This document shows, in pieces, positions 1 through 5,153 of a stretch of DNA of 8,478 nucleotides. Under the pieces are notes generated by a model, which was given only the letters and a program-made list of their open reading frames with translations, did not search any database and was not told the DNA's origin. This DNA comes from Alkalinema sp. CAN_BIN05. GTDB lineage: Bacteria > Cyanobacteriota > Cyanobacteriia > Leptolyngbyales > Leptolyngbyaceae. A program made the translations under genes and the position numbers. The stretch spans positions 1 through 8,478 of the forward strand of contig JAJAYH010000210.1 in the NCBI GenBank assembly GCA_026786325.1, given 5' to 3'. Positions within the stretch are counted from its first letter, which is position 1. Each line of letters opens with the position of its first letter.

Positions 1-98
1 GCCATCATCAATGGATGTCCCCAATGGACGATCGGCTCCGGCACGCCCAAACTCCGAAACGTTGCCGCTGCGGGTTCAAGTATTTTTGCAATATCCAT
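1..98 (-). CDS. N-terminal fragment of a probable DUF4079-type membrane protein (partial, runs off left edge)
   Basis: Reading the minus strand from an ATG at 98-96 gives about 32 uninterrupted codons to the window edge, beginning MDIAKILEPAAATFRSLG and continuing with a PEPIVHWGHPLMM stretch. The start is supported by a purine-rich GAGAG about 9 nt upstream. The HWGHPLMM segment resembles the start of the first membrane-spanning part of cyanobacterial DUF4079 proteins. These are conserved membrane proteins without a well-established role; this match is from memory of the family, not a search. Only the soluble N-terminal lead-in is visible, so no membrane helix can be confirmed. The gene is divergent from the exonuclease gene at 207 and shares a 108-nt intergenic region with it. 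That the ORF is real is fairly likely; the family name is tentative. Confidence 0.5.
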   Translation of the reverse strand, partial: MDIAKILEPAAATFRSLGVPEPIVHWGHPLMM

Positions 99-148
99 GT
101 GATGATTCTCTCTAGATTCGGTCTACACTGAACGGCCTGAATGGTACC

Positions 149-177
149 GCTATAATATTGTATCGATTTTTTAACAA
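149..177 (-). promoter_or_regulatory. Candidate minus-strand promoter for the left-edge gene
   Basis: On the minus strand a TTGTTA (177-172) is followed after 17 nt by TATAGC (154-149); an overlapping TATTAT is also present. It would start transcription about 45 nt before the ATG at 98. It overlaps the plus-strand TATAAT at 151-156, so the divergent promoters may compete. Assigned by consensus only. Confidence 0.3.
151..156 (+). promoter_or_regulatory. Candidate -10 box for the exonuclease/protease pair
   Basis: A perfect TATAAT lies 50 nt upstream of the ATG at 207. No good -35 box is present at 17-18 nt (CTGAAC is the nearest). Transcription would start around 163, leaving a leader of about 44 nt. 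Confidence 0.35.
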
Positions 178-206
178 TTCTCCGATCGTTCGGTAAAACT
201 GGCGCT

Positions 207-905
207 ATGGAAAAATCTACCCCAACAAAACTCGAAACAGCGCTACTGAAGCCGTTCATCGGATTGCCGTTAAATCGTATCTTCGTTCCGGCTACGTTTG
301 GGCAGTTCAGTGACGCATTTTGTGAAATTCAGGATTCTAGGTTTGTTGGGTTCGACACCGAGTCTCGACCAACATTTACGAAGGGCCGAATTTCTGATGG
401 TCCCCACATTGTTCAGTTTGCGACATTGGATAAAGCCTTTATTTTTCAACTCCACCGCCCAGAATGTTATCCCTTTTTACGTGAGATTTTAGAGTCAAAA
501 GATATTGTTAAAGTCGGGTTTGGGTTGAATGTCGATCAAGGTCAAATGCGTCGTAGGCTTAGGGTTCACCTACGATCGATTCTAGATCTAGACATTATTT
601 TTCGTAAAGATGGTTACTGTACAACGATCGGGGTCAGAGCCGCGATTGGCCTACTCCTCAACCAACAATTTCACAAATCCAGGCGCGTTACCATTTCCAA
701 TTGGGCCATGCATGATCTAAGTTCTACCCAACTCCTCTATGCCGCAAATGATGCCTATTCTGCCCTGCGTGTCCTAATCGCCCTAGAATCCCAGCGTCCC
801 TACAATATTCTTCCGATTGCTGATCTCACCTATCGTCATGGCAGACCGAAGTATAAACGATCGTTTCCCAGCCCCGAAATAAGCACGCTACAATCAGAAA
901 ACTGA
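207..905 (+). CDS. 3'-5' exonuclease, DEDDy family (RNase D / WRN-exonuclease-like domain)
   Basis: This 232-residue protein is essentially one ribonuclease H-fold exonuclease domain (about residues 20-195) plus a basic tail of about 35 residues. The acidic signature of the DEDDy superfamily is complete: Exo I is FDTES with D50 and E52, Exo II is VGFGLNVDQ with D110, and Exo III is LLYAANDAY with Y178 and D182 (the YxxxD form). These residues normally bind two metal ions that cut nucleotides from 3' ends. There is no HRDC domain as in RNase D and no polymerase or helicase domain, so it is a stand-alone exonuclease; its natural substrate (RNA or DNA) cannot be told from sequence. The SNWAMHDLSSTQLLYAAND stretch is typical of the RNase D/WRN side of the family. 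No strong ribosome-binding site precedes the ATG. The protease gene follows after 29 nt on the same strand and may be cotranscribed. Confidence 0.85.
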   Translation: MEKSTPTKLETALLKPFIGLPLNRIFVPATFGQFSDAFCEIQDSRFVGFDTESRPTFTKGRISDGPHIVQFATLDKAFIFQLHRPECYPFLREILESKDIVKVGFGLNVDQGQMRRRLRVHLRSILDLDIIFRKDGYCTTIGVRAAIGLLLNQQFHKSRRVTISNWAMHDLSSTQLLYAANDAYSALRVLIALESQRPYNILPIADLTYRHGRPKYKRSFPSPEISTLQSEN

Positions 906-934
906 GCCATTTCCCCACCGTCAAAAACTATTCC

Positions 935-1807
935 ATGCTTCAACCCAAACAGCGCCTCACTGGACTCAAAGCCAGCCAATTCCGCCATCCTTTAGATCTA
1001 GAAGCGACCCGATCGTTACAACAACTCCCAGGATTAGATCTCTTGGTTCGTACCGTGCTTGGTGGTGTGGCAGAACAATTTTTCTACATGGAAAACATCG
1101 CCACCAGTATCCGCGTCAGCGATCGTCAACTCCCAGATCTCCACGTATCTCTCTTAGAAGCTTGCGAAATCCTCGATCTAGACGTTCCCCATCTCTACAT
1201 CAAGCAAAACCCGGTTCCCAATGCCTACACCATGGCAATTCGCGGCCAGCAGCCCTTCATTGTGGTGCATACAGCGCTGCTAGATTTGCTAAACCCAGAG
1301 GAAATCCAGGCGGTGATTGCCCATGAGTTAGGCCATTTGAAATGTGAACATGGCACCTATCTCACCCTTGCTAACCTGTTGTTGATGGCGACAAATTTGT
1401 TGCCTTGGGGTAGTTTGATGACCCAAGGCTTACAAGAGCAGATGATGCGTTGGGTGCGAAGTGCGGAGTTGACCTGCGATCGGGCCGCGCTCCTTGCGAC
1501 CCAAGACCCGCGCATTATTATGTCGGTTCTAATGAAACTCACGGGTGGATCGCCTAAACTTGCGATGCAGCTTAATTTAGATGCCTTTATCGATCAAGCT
1601 CGTGACTACGACCTAGCGAGTCAAAGTGATATGGGCCGAGCATTTCGTCAAATGCAAACGGCGCAGCTTAGTCACCCGCTTCCAGTGCTTCGAGCGAGAG
1701 AAGTCGATCGGTGGGCGAAAAGTTCTGACTATCAAAGCTTGCTTTTAAAGAAATCAATAGGCTATAGTGATGAGGTGAAAAAAACGGGCGAGTGGTGGAA
1801 TTGGTAG
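935..1807 (+). CDS. M48-family zinc metalloprotease, 3' end overlapping tRNA-Leu
   Basis: A 290-residue protein of the M48 (Ste24/HtpX-like) family. The zinc-binding HELGH motif is at residues 130-134 (H130, catalytic E131, H134). The downstream SAELTCDRAAL motif supplies the third ligand, E178. Upstream, PNAYTM and PFIVVHTALLDLL (about 95-119) match the substrate-strand region of the family. Family members degrade or process proteins, often at membranes. Here only residues 143-156 are moderately hydrophobic and there is no clear signal peptide, so a soluble or peripheral protease is likely. The ATG at 935 is the first start that keeps the family N-terminus (FRHPLD near residue 17); no convincing Shine-Dalgarno is seen. 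Oddity: the last seven codons (TGEWWNW plus stop) read into the tRNA-Leu gene, overlapping it by 22 nt. Cleavage of the tRNA 5' end by RNase P would therefore cut a full-length mRNA. Confidence 0.9.
   Translation: MLQPKQRLTGLKASQFRHPLDLEATRSLQQLPGLDLLVRTVLGGVAEQFFYMENIATSIRVSDRQLPDLHVSLLEACEILDLDVPHLYIKQNPVPNAYTMAIRGQQPFIVVHTALLDLLNPEEIQAVIAHELGHLKCEHGTYLTLANLLLMATNLLPWGSLMTQGLQEQMMRWVRSAELTCDRAALLATQDPRIIMSVLMKLTGGSPKLAMQLNLDAFIDQARDYDLASQSDMGRAFRQMQTAQLSHPLPVLRAREVDRWAKSSDYQSLLLKKSIGYSDEVKKTGEWWNW
1739..1768 (+). promoter_or_regulatory. Probable tRNA-Leu promoter inside the protease coding sequence
   Basis: TTGCTT (1739-1744) and TATAGT (1763-1768) are separated by 18 nt, ending 17 nt before the tRNA 5' end. 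The same architecture (TTGCTC, 18 nt, TATTAT) precedes tRNA-Thr at 4166-4137, which strengthens the call. It would let the tRNA be made independently of the protease message. Confidence 0.5.
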
Positions 1808-1865
1808 ACGCGCCGCACTCAAAATGCGGTACTTAGGTGTGCGAGTTCGAGTCTCGCCTCGCCCA
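1786..1865 (+). tRNA. tRNA-Leu (anticodon CAA)
   Basis: An 80-nt class II tRNA folds fully: acceptor stem GGGCGAG (1786-1792) with CTCGCCC (1858-1864) and discriminator A1865. The anticodon stem CCGCA/TGCGG (1813-1817, 1825-1829) encloses CTCAAAA with anticodon CAA at 1820-1822, which reads UUG codons. The T arm is GCGAG/CTCGC (1841-1845, 1853-1857) around TTCGAGT. The variable arm (1830-1840) is short for a leucine tRNA. The 3' CCA is not encoded, so it must be added enzymatically. There is no intron. The first 22 nt are also protease codons and stop. Confidence 0.96.
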
Positions 1866-1885
1866 TCCACTAGAAAGGTAGAGTT

Positions 1886-2053
1886 ATGCAACTCAAACGT
1901 TGGGAGTCTACTCGTAGTGAGGGACGTAATGACAAGGGACATAAAAAGCCTGCGATGCAGCGTCAAATCAAAAAAGCAACTCAAGCGCTTCGTAAGAAGC
2001 TAAAGGGTAATGAAAAAGGGAAAGGCAATTGTCTTTCCCTTTTTTGCGTTTAG
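1886..2053 (+). CDS. Small basic protein of unknown function (55 aa), directly downstream of tRNA-Leu
   Basis: An ATG at 1886, 20 nt after the tRNA, opens a 55-codon frame ending in TAG. It is preceded by AAAGG seven nt upstream, a good ribosome-binding site. The product is strongly basic (16 Lys/Arg against 4 Asp/Glu) and polar. It begins MQLKRWESTRSEGRND, and about residues 24-40 (MQRQIKKATQALRKKLK) look like an amphipathic basic helix, as in nucleic-acid-binding small proteins; that is only a suggestion. I do not recognise the family. The final 13 or so codons lie within an intrinsic terminator, so the conserved part, if any, probably ends near residue 41. The gene seems to share a transcript with tRNA-Leu. 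It could also be non-coding tRNA trailer; the ribosome-binding site and biased composition favour a real gene. Confidence 0.55.
   Translation: MQLKRWESTRSEGRNDKGHKKPAMQRQIKKATQALRKKLKGNEKGKGNCLSLFCV
2013..2045 (+). terminator. Intrinsic terminator of the tRNA-Leu/small ORF transcript
   Basis: AAAAAGGGAAAG (2013-2024) pairs with CTTTCCCTTTTT (2033-2044) around an 8-nt loop, giving a 12-bp perfect stem ending in a run of T. It lies inside the last codons of the small ORF, and the A/T symmetry could allow some function on either strand. Confidence 0.85.
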
Positions 2054-2108
2054 AGATACTAAAAATTGCTGCTCTTTACTAAGGATGAAAACTCAGAAAA
2101 TATTGATT

Positions 2109-2132
2109 AAAAAGGAGGCTAGCAATGCCTCC
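2109..2132 (-). terminator. Intrinsic terminator of the apcABC operon
   Basis: On the minus strand GGAGGC (2132-2127), a 7-nt loop and GCCTCC (2119-2114) are followed at once by TTTTT (2113-2109). It sits 34 nt beyond the apcC stop, as expected for the end of the operon. The two facing terminators (this one and 2013-2045) separate the converging transcripts. Confidence 0.85.
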
Positions 2133-2166
2133 GATCGTTCTGTAATTTATAAGAACAAAAACTTAA

Positions 2167-2370
2167 CTAGCTCACGCCAGTGTTTGCACCAGGCTTTCCA
2201 GCAAACAACTCAACCTTAACGATCTTGCCGCCCATTTTCTGAATGCGTTGCTGTTCACGGAACCAATTGTCGTAAGGTACTAATTTCGTGAAGAACGTAT
2301 TCTGTAATTCACGTTGTGTGCGAATACGGGATTGGCTGGGAACACAAGCCGTCACCTTAAACATTCTCAT
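2167..2370 (-). CDS. apcC: Allophycocyanin-associated core linker ApcC (about 7.8 kDa)
   Basis: This 67-residue protein starts MRMFKVTACVPSQSRIRTQR and is the small core linker of the phycobilisome over its whole length. It is a single CpcD-type domain with the family features FKVTACVPS, an RTQRELQNTFFTKLVPYDNW centre and a GGKIVKVEL segment near the C-terminus. ApcC sits in the cavity of an allophycocyanin trimer at the ends of core cylinders and tunes energy transfer. The length is normal. The ATG is preceded by AGGAGA about 9 nt upstream. It is the last gene of the apc operon, separated from apcB by an unusually long 177-nt spacer containing an inverted repeat, which could set a lower level of linker than of the alpha and beta subunits. 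Confidence 0.97.
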   Translation of the reverse strand: MRMFKVTACVPSQSRIRTQRELQNTFFTKLVPYDNWFREQQRIQKMGGKIVKVELFAGKPGANTGVS

Positions 2371-2490
2371 GGATCCACATCTCCTAATGACAACGATTAG
2401 CCAAAAATAACAATGTCAAGAGAGGAACTTAGATCGCTAAAACCAGCTTTTAAACTAGCCTTTGACAAGCTGAATCCCAACTCTTGACAA

Positions 2491-2530
2491 ATTAGACCTC
2501 TAAAGCCGCATAAGACTTGAGCCGTCTAAT
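2491..2530 (-). promoter_or_regulatory. Hairpin in the apcB-apcC spacer (possible attenuator or mRNA stabiliser)
   Basis: A perfect 7-bp inverted repeat, ATTAGAC (2491-2497) and GTCTAAT (2524-2530), flanks a 26-nt interval and can be extended by CTC/GAG with a 2-nt bulge. It begins 18 nt after the apcB stop on the transcribed strand. No T-run follows, so it is not a full intrinsic terminator; partial termination, pausing or protection of apcAB mRNA from 3' decay are the likely roles. Two TTGACAA copies (2462-2468, 2484-2490) lie just downstream. Confidence 0.45.
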
Positions 2531-2547
2531 AAAACGACTTACTATTT

Positions 2548-3033
2548 CTAGCTTAAGCCGCTGCAAATGTAGTCAAAGTAGACACCCATTTCCTTACCAG
2601 CATCAGCGCCGACCAAGGAAGCAGTGACTTCTTTCATGGCTTGAATTGCTTGAACAGTAGCGCCTACGGGAACTCCCAAGGAGTTGTAGGTTTCTTTCAA
2701 ACCGTTAAGGACACGCTCATCTAAGATGGATGCGTCGCCTGCCAACATTGCGTAAGTCGCATAGCGGAGGTAGTAGTCCAAGTCACGGATGCAAGCTGCA
2801 TAGCGACGAGTTGTGTACATGTTGCCACCGGGACGGGTGATGTCCGAGTACAACAGGGACTTAGCCACAGCTTCCTTTACGATCGCGGCAGCATTAGCCG
2901 AGATGGAGCTAGCTGCACGAACGCGAAGTTCACCAGTTGCGAAGTAGCCTTTAAGTTTGTCTAATGACGAAGAATCAAGGTACTTGCCTTGAACGTCAGA
3001 AGAATTGATTACAGCAGTAATAGCGTCTTGCAT
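2548..3033 (-). CDS. apcB: Allophycocyanin beta subunit ApcB
   Basis: A 161-residue phycobiliprotein, the usual length, beginning MQDAITAVINSSDVQGKYLD. It carries the single phycocyanobilin attachment cysteine C81 in the YAACIRDLDYYLRYATYA motif. It also has N71 in the GGNMY segment, the asparagine that is methylated in this family. With ApcA it forms the alpha-beta monomer that builds the trimers of the phycobilisome core, collecting energy from the rods and passing it to the photosystems. The ATG is preceded by AAGGAAG about 9 nt upstream. It lies 71 nt downstream of apcA in the same operon and upstream of apcC. Nothing is missing or altered in the visible motifs. Confidence 0.98.
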   Translation of the reverse strand: MQDAITAVINSSDVQGKYLDSSSLDKLKGYFATGELRVRAASSISANAAAIVKEAVAKSLLYSDITRPGGNMYTTRRYAACIRDLDYYLRYATYAMLAGDASILDERVLNGLKETYNSLGVPVGATVQAIQAMKEVTASLVGADAGKEMGVYFDYICSGLS

Positions 3034-3104
3034 TGTTCGACTTCCTTAATCTCGAATGTTTACTACAAAGTCAACGGGCTGAAGCAGTCTCAGTATTCTG
3101 AAAA

Positions 3105-3590
3105 CTAGCTCATTGCGCCGATTACGTAGTCGAAGTAGGCTGCTGCTTCTGCGGCATCTTCGCCAGCAAGCAAGGACGTTGCAACGCTCTTCATCGCACG
3201 TACGCCTTCGACAACGGCATCAATGGGGGTTCCCAAGGACTTGTACATTTCTCTAACGCCAACGATTCCGATTTCTTCAATAGGAGTAACGTCGCCAGAG
3301 ACAACTCCGTACGTAACCAAACGCAAGTAGTAGTCCATGTCACGCAAACAAGTTGCGGTCATTTCTTCGCCGTATGCGTTGCCACCGGGGGAAACAACGT
3401 CAGGACGTTTTTGGAACAGTTGGTCGCCTGCTTGCTTCACGATTCGCTCGCGAGCACCTGTTAGGGTTTCAGCAATGCGAAGGCGCTTTTCACCACTGGT
3501 GACGAAGCCTTTAATGCGATCTAGTTCGCCTGGGCTGAGGTAACGGGCTTCAGCATCAGCGTTTACGATCGACTTCGTTACAATACTCAT
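3105..3590 (-). CDS. apcA: Allophycocyanin alpha subunit ApcA
   Basis: A 161-residue phycobiliprotein starting MSIVTKSIVNADAEARYLSP, with the chromophore cysteine C81 in TATCLRDMDYYLRLVTYG and the family C-terminus ending AAAYFDYVIGAMS. It pairs with ApcB to form the core allophycocyanin trimer, binding one phycocyanobilin. The ATG is preceded by a strong GGAGGAA site about 8 nt upstream, fitting a highly expressed gene. It is the first gene of apcA-apcB-apcC. The anchor gene apcE, which often precedes apcA, is not adjacent here; tRNA-Thr lies upstream instead, so apcE must be elsewhere. The sequence matches ordinary ApcA rather than the variant ApcD or far-red subunits, judging by the conserved N-terminus and length. 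Confidence 0.98.
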   Translation of the reverse strand: MSIVTKSIVNADAEARYLSPGELDRIKGFVTSGEKRLRIAETLTGARERIVKQAGDQLFQKRPDVVSPGGNAYGEEMTATCLRDMDYYLRLVTYGVVSGDVTPIEEIGIVGVREMYKSLGTPIDAVVEGVRAMKSVATSLLAGEDAAEAAAYFDYVIGAMS

Positions 3591-4029
3591 GGATGGATTC
3601 CTCCAAAAGGATCTGACCGACTTTTTTAATAGTAAGTTTCCTTATCTGCTGCTCCATCAAAATTCTGATTAAAGAATCTTAAGTCACTCAGAAGGTTGTC
3701 TTATCTACCTTTCAAAATCAATTCTGCGGCATTCCAGGTATCATTCTCATATCTGTGAAATATTTTGTAATAATCTTATTCAGATTTGCTGAAATGCCTT
3801 TCAATATACCAATATCTTCTGCCTGTCAAGACCAAATTTTCGGTAGAAGTCATGGAACAAGGCGACATGCCGTTGGTTTAGACTCACTTTACAATTCTCG
3901 ACGAACGTCTTAAATATGTATTCAGATGATTTTTCTGATTGGGTTTTAATGTCGAAATATTTTTAGTTAGACTTTGCGAATCAACTGTACTTTCTATAAA
4001 AAGTAGTTTAGCGATTTATTCTTCATTAA
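3591..4029. other. Non-coding upstream region of apcA
   Basis: This 439-nt AT-rich stretch between apcA and tRNA-Thr holds no credible ORF. Read on the minus strand, about the last 205 nt before apcA would be a long 5' leader behind the promoter candidate at 3829-3803. Small inverted repeats occur at 3662-3677 (ATTCT, 6-nt gap, AGAAT), 3790-3803 (TGAAA, TGCC, TTTCA, at the predicted transcript start) and 3988-4005 (TACTTT, 6-nt gap, AAAGTA). The last could be a weak end signal for the tRNA-Thr transcript but lacks a T-run. Confidence 0.6.
3803..3829 (-). promoter_or_regulatory. Candidate apcA promoter
   Basis: On the minus strand a perfect TTGACA (3829-3824) is followed after 15 nt by TATATT (3808-3803); a weaker TATTGA sits at the ideal 17-nt spacing. 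Predicted transcription would start near 3795, about 205 nt before the apcA ATG. Long leaders are usual for apc operons. Confidence 0.5.
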
Positions 4030-4102
4030 AGCTGGTGACAAGATTCGAACTTGCGACCGGCTGATTACAAATCAGCTGCTCTACCAACTGAGCTACACCA
4101 GC
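4030..4102 (-). tRNA. tRNA-Thr (anticodon TGT)
   Basis: Read on the minus strand, the 73-nt gene folds as a standard class I tRNA. The acceptor stem GCTGGTG/CACCAGC is formed by 4102-4096 and 4037-4031, and the D stem is GCTC/GAGC. The anticodon stem GCTGA/TCAGC encloses TTTGTAA, giving anticodon TGT for ACA and related codons. The T arm is GCAAG/CTTGT around TTCGAAT, with one G-T pair. The discriminator is T and the 3' CCA is not encoded. Confidence 0.97.
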
Positions 4103-4107
4103 AACTT

Positions 4108-4115
4108 GCGATCGC
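4108..4115. repeat. HIP1 octamer GCGATCGC
   Basis: A full copy of the cyanobacterial HIP1 palindrome just upstream of tRNA-Thr; a second full copy is at 4477-4484 inside fabG. The shorter core CGATCG is scattered across the whole window. Confidence 0.85.
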
Positions 4116-4136
4116 TCAACGCGACTCACTGAAACT

Positions 4137-4166
4137 ATAATACCTGGTCCGACCACATTTGAGCAA
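4137..4166 (-). promoter_or_regulatory. Probable tRNA-Thr promoter
   Basis: On the minus strand TTGCTC (4166-4161) and TATTAT (4142-4137) are separated by 18 nt, with an alternative TATAGT (4139-4134). It ends about 34 nt before the tRNA. The arrangement matches the candidate for tRNA-Leu at 1739-1768. Confidence 0.5.
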
Positions 4167-4241
4167 GTCCTTAATTTTTTTGTACTTTGCCTAATGTCAA
4201 AGGTAATGCCTTGGATCTGTTTCTGAATGGAAGTTGGTGTA

Positions 4242-4268
4242 TTGAAGTTTCCGCTTTATCGCTATGAT
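4242..4268 (+). promoter_or_regulatory. Candidate fabG promoter
   Basis: TTGAAG (4242-4247) and TATGAT (4263-4268) lie 15 nt apart, with the fabG ATG 34 nt further on. The spacing is short, so this is tentative, but it is the best promoter-like pair in the 136 nt between the tRNA-Thr promoter and fabG. Confidence 0.35.
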
Positions 4269-4302
4269 CAGTAGTTGATTTTTGATTTTGGATATTAATC
4301 TC

Positions 4303-5049
4303 ATGGCACAGAATTTGCAGGGAAAAGTTGCACTTGTTACGGGCGCGTCCCGTGGGATTGGTCGGGCGACTGCATTGGCGTTGGCCTCGGAAGGCGCGGC
4401 TGTCATGGTGAATTATGCAAGTTCGAGCAGTGCGGCGGCGGAAGTGGTGGCAGAAATTGAGGCAAATGGAGGCCGTGCGATCGCCTTCAAAGCCAATGTT
4501 GCCAATTCGGATGAAGTAGATAAATTGATTGCAGCGACGATGGAAAAATTTGGTCGGATTGATGTGTTGGTCAACAATGCTGGGATTACCCGCGACACTT
4601 TGTTGCTACGGATGAAGCTTGAAGATTGGCAAGCGGTAATTGATTTAAATCTCACTGGAGTGTTTCTCTGTACTCGTGCGGTCAGCAAAATTATGCTCAA
4701 GCAAAAATCTGGACGCATCATTAATATCACCTCTGTCGCGGGGCAAATGGGGAACGCGGGACAATCTAATTACAGCGCATCCAAAGCGGGTGTGATCGGG
4801 TTTACTAAAACAGTCGCACGGGAGCTAGCCCCACGAGCCATTACCGTGAATGCAGTGGCACCGGGGTTCATTGCCACAGACATGACGGATGGCTTGAAGG
4901 CGGATGCGATTCTTCAGATGATTCCCCTCGCTCGCTATGGTCAGCCGGAGGAAGTGGCCGGAATGATTCAATTTTTAGCATCTTCGCCCGCCGCTGCCTA
5001 CATTACAGGGCAGGTATTTAATGTTGATGGCGGGATGGTGATGGCTTAG
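4303..5049 (+). CDS. fabG: 3-oxoacyl-[acyl-carrier-protein] reductase FabG
   Basis: A 248-residue classical short-chain dehydrogenase, the standard FabG length. The Rossmann nucleotide-binding motif TGASRGIG is at residues 13-20 and NNAG at 91-94. The catalytic set is N116, S144 (in NITSVAG), Y157 and K161 (in YSASK). NAVAPGFIATDMT (183-195) is the usual substrate-loop region and the C-terminus NVDGGMVMA is typical. It would reduce 3-oxoacyl-ACP with NADPH in fatty-acid elongation. I chose the ATG at 4303 because it gives the normal N-terminus MAQNLQGKVALVTG. An in-frame TTG at 4282 would add seven residues without a better ribosome-binding site; neither start has a clear one. FabG is hard to separate from other SDR reductases by sequence alone, but the ITRDTLLLRM segment after NNAG is characteristic of FabG. 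The rod-linker gene follows 104 nt downstream, with no evident terminator between them. Confidence 0.93.
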   Translation: MAQNLQGKVALVTGASRGIGRATALALASEGAAVMVNYASSSSAAAEVVAEIEANGGRAIAFKANVANSDEVDKLIAATMEKFGRIDVLVNNAGITRDTLLLRMKLEDWQAVIDLNLTGVFLCTRAVSKIMLKQKSGRIINITSVAGQMGNAGQSNYSASKAGVIGFTKTVARELAPRAITVNAVAPGFIATDMTDGLKADAILQMIPLARYGQPEEVAGMIQFLASSPAAAYITGQVFNVDGGMVMA

Positions 5050-5153
5050 TTCATAATTCTTTATCGAATAAGTCACTATTCTCATATGACTATGGACTTG
5101 ATGAGACGGTAAGCGCCTTATCAGGTAACTTATATTATTCGAGGATAATTATT

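Noticed and set aside
2010..2219. 69-codon plus-strand ORF after the small basic gene
   Set aside because: It starts inside one terminator, crosses the apcABC terminator and has AT-rich, non-protein-like composition.
3105..3590. Absence of apcE upstream of apcA as an anomaly
   Set aside because: Several cyanobacteria carry apcABC separately from apcE, so this is normal variation.
4282..4302. TTG start extending FabG by seven residues
   Set aside because: The ATG at 4303 gives the standard FabG N-terminus; the extra residues match nothing in the family and the TTG has no better ribosome-binding site.
4413..4730. 105-codon minus-strand ORF inside fabG
   Set aside because: It lies wholly antisense to a clear FabG coding region with intact catalytic motifs, and its composition looks like a codon-bias shadow.
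5050..5153. Terminator or promoter between fabG and the rod linker gene
   Set aside because: Only weak inverted repeats (AGTCA/TGACT, TAAG/CTTA) without T-runs and a TATATT without a -35 partner are present; none is strong enough to call.
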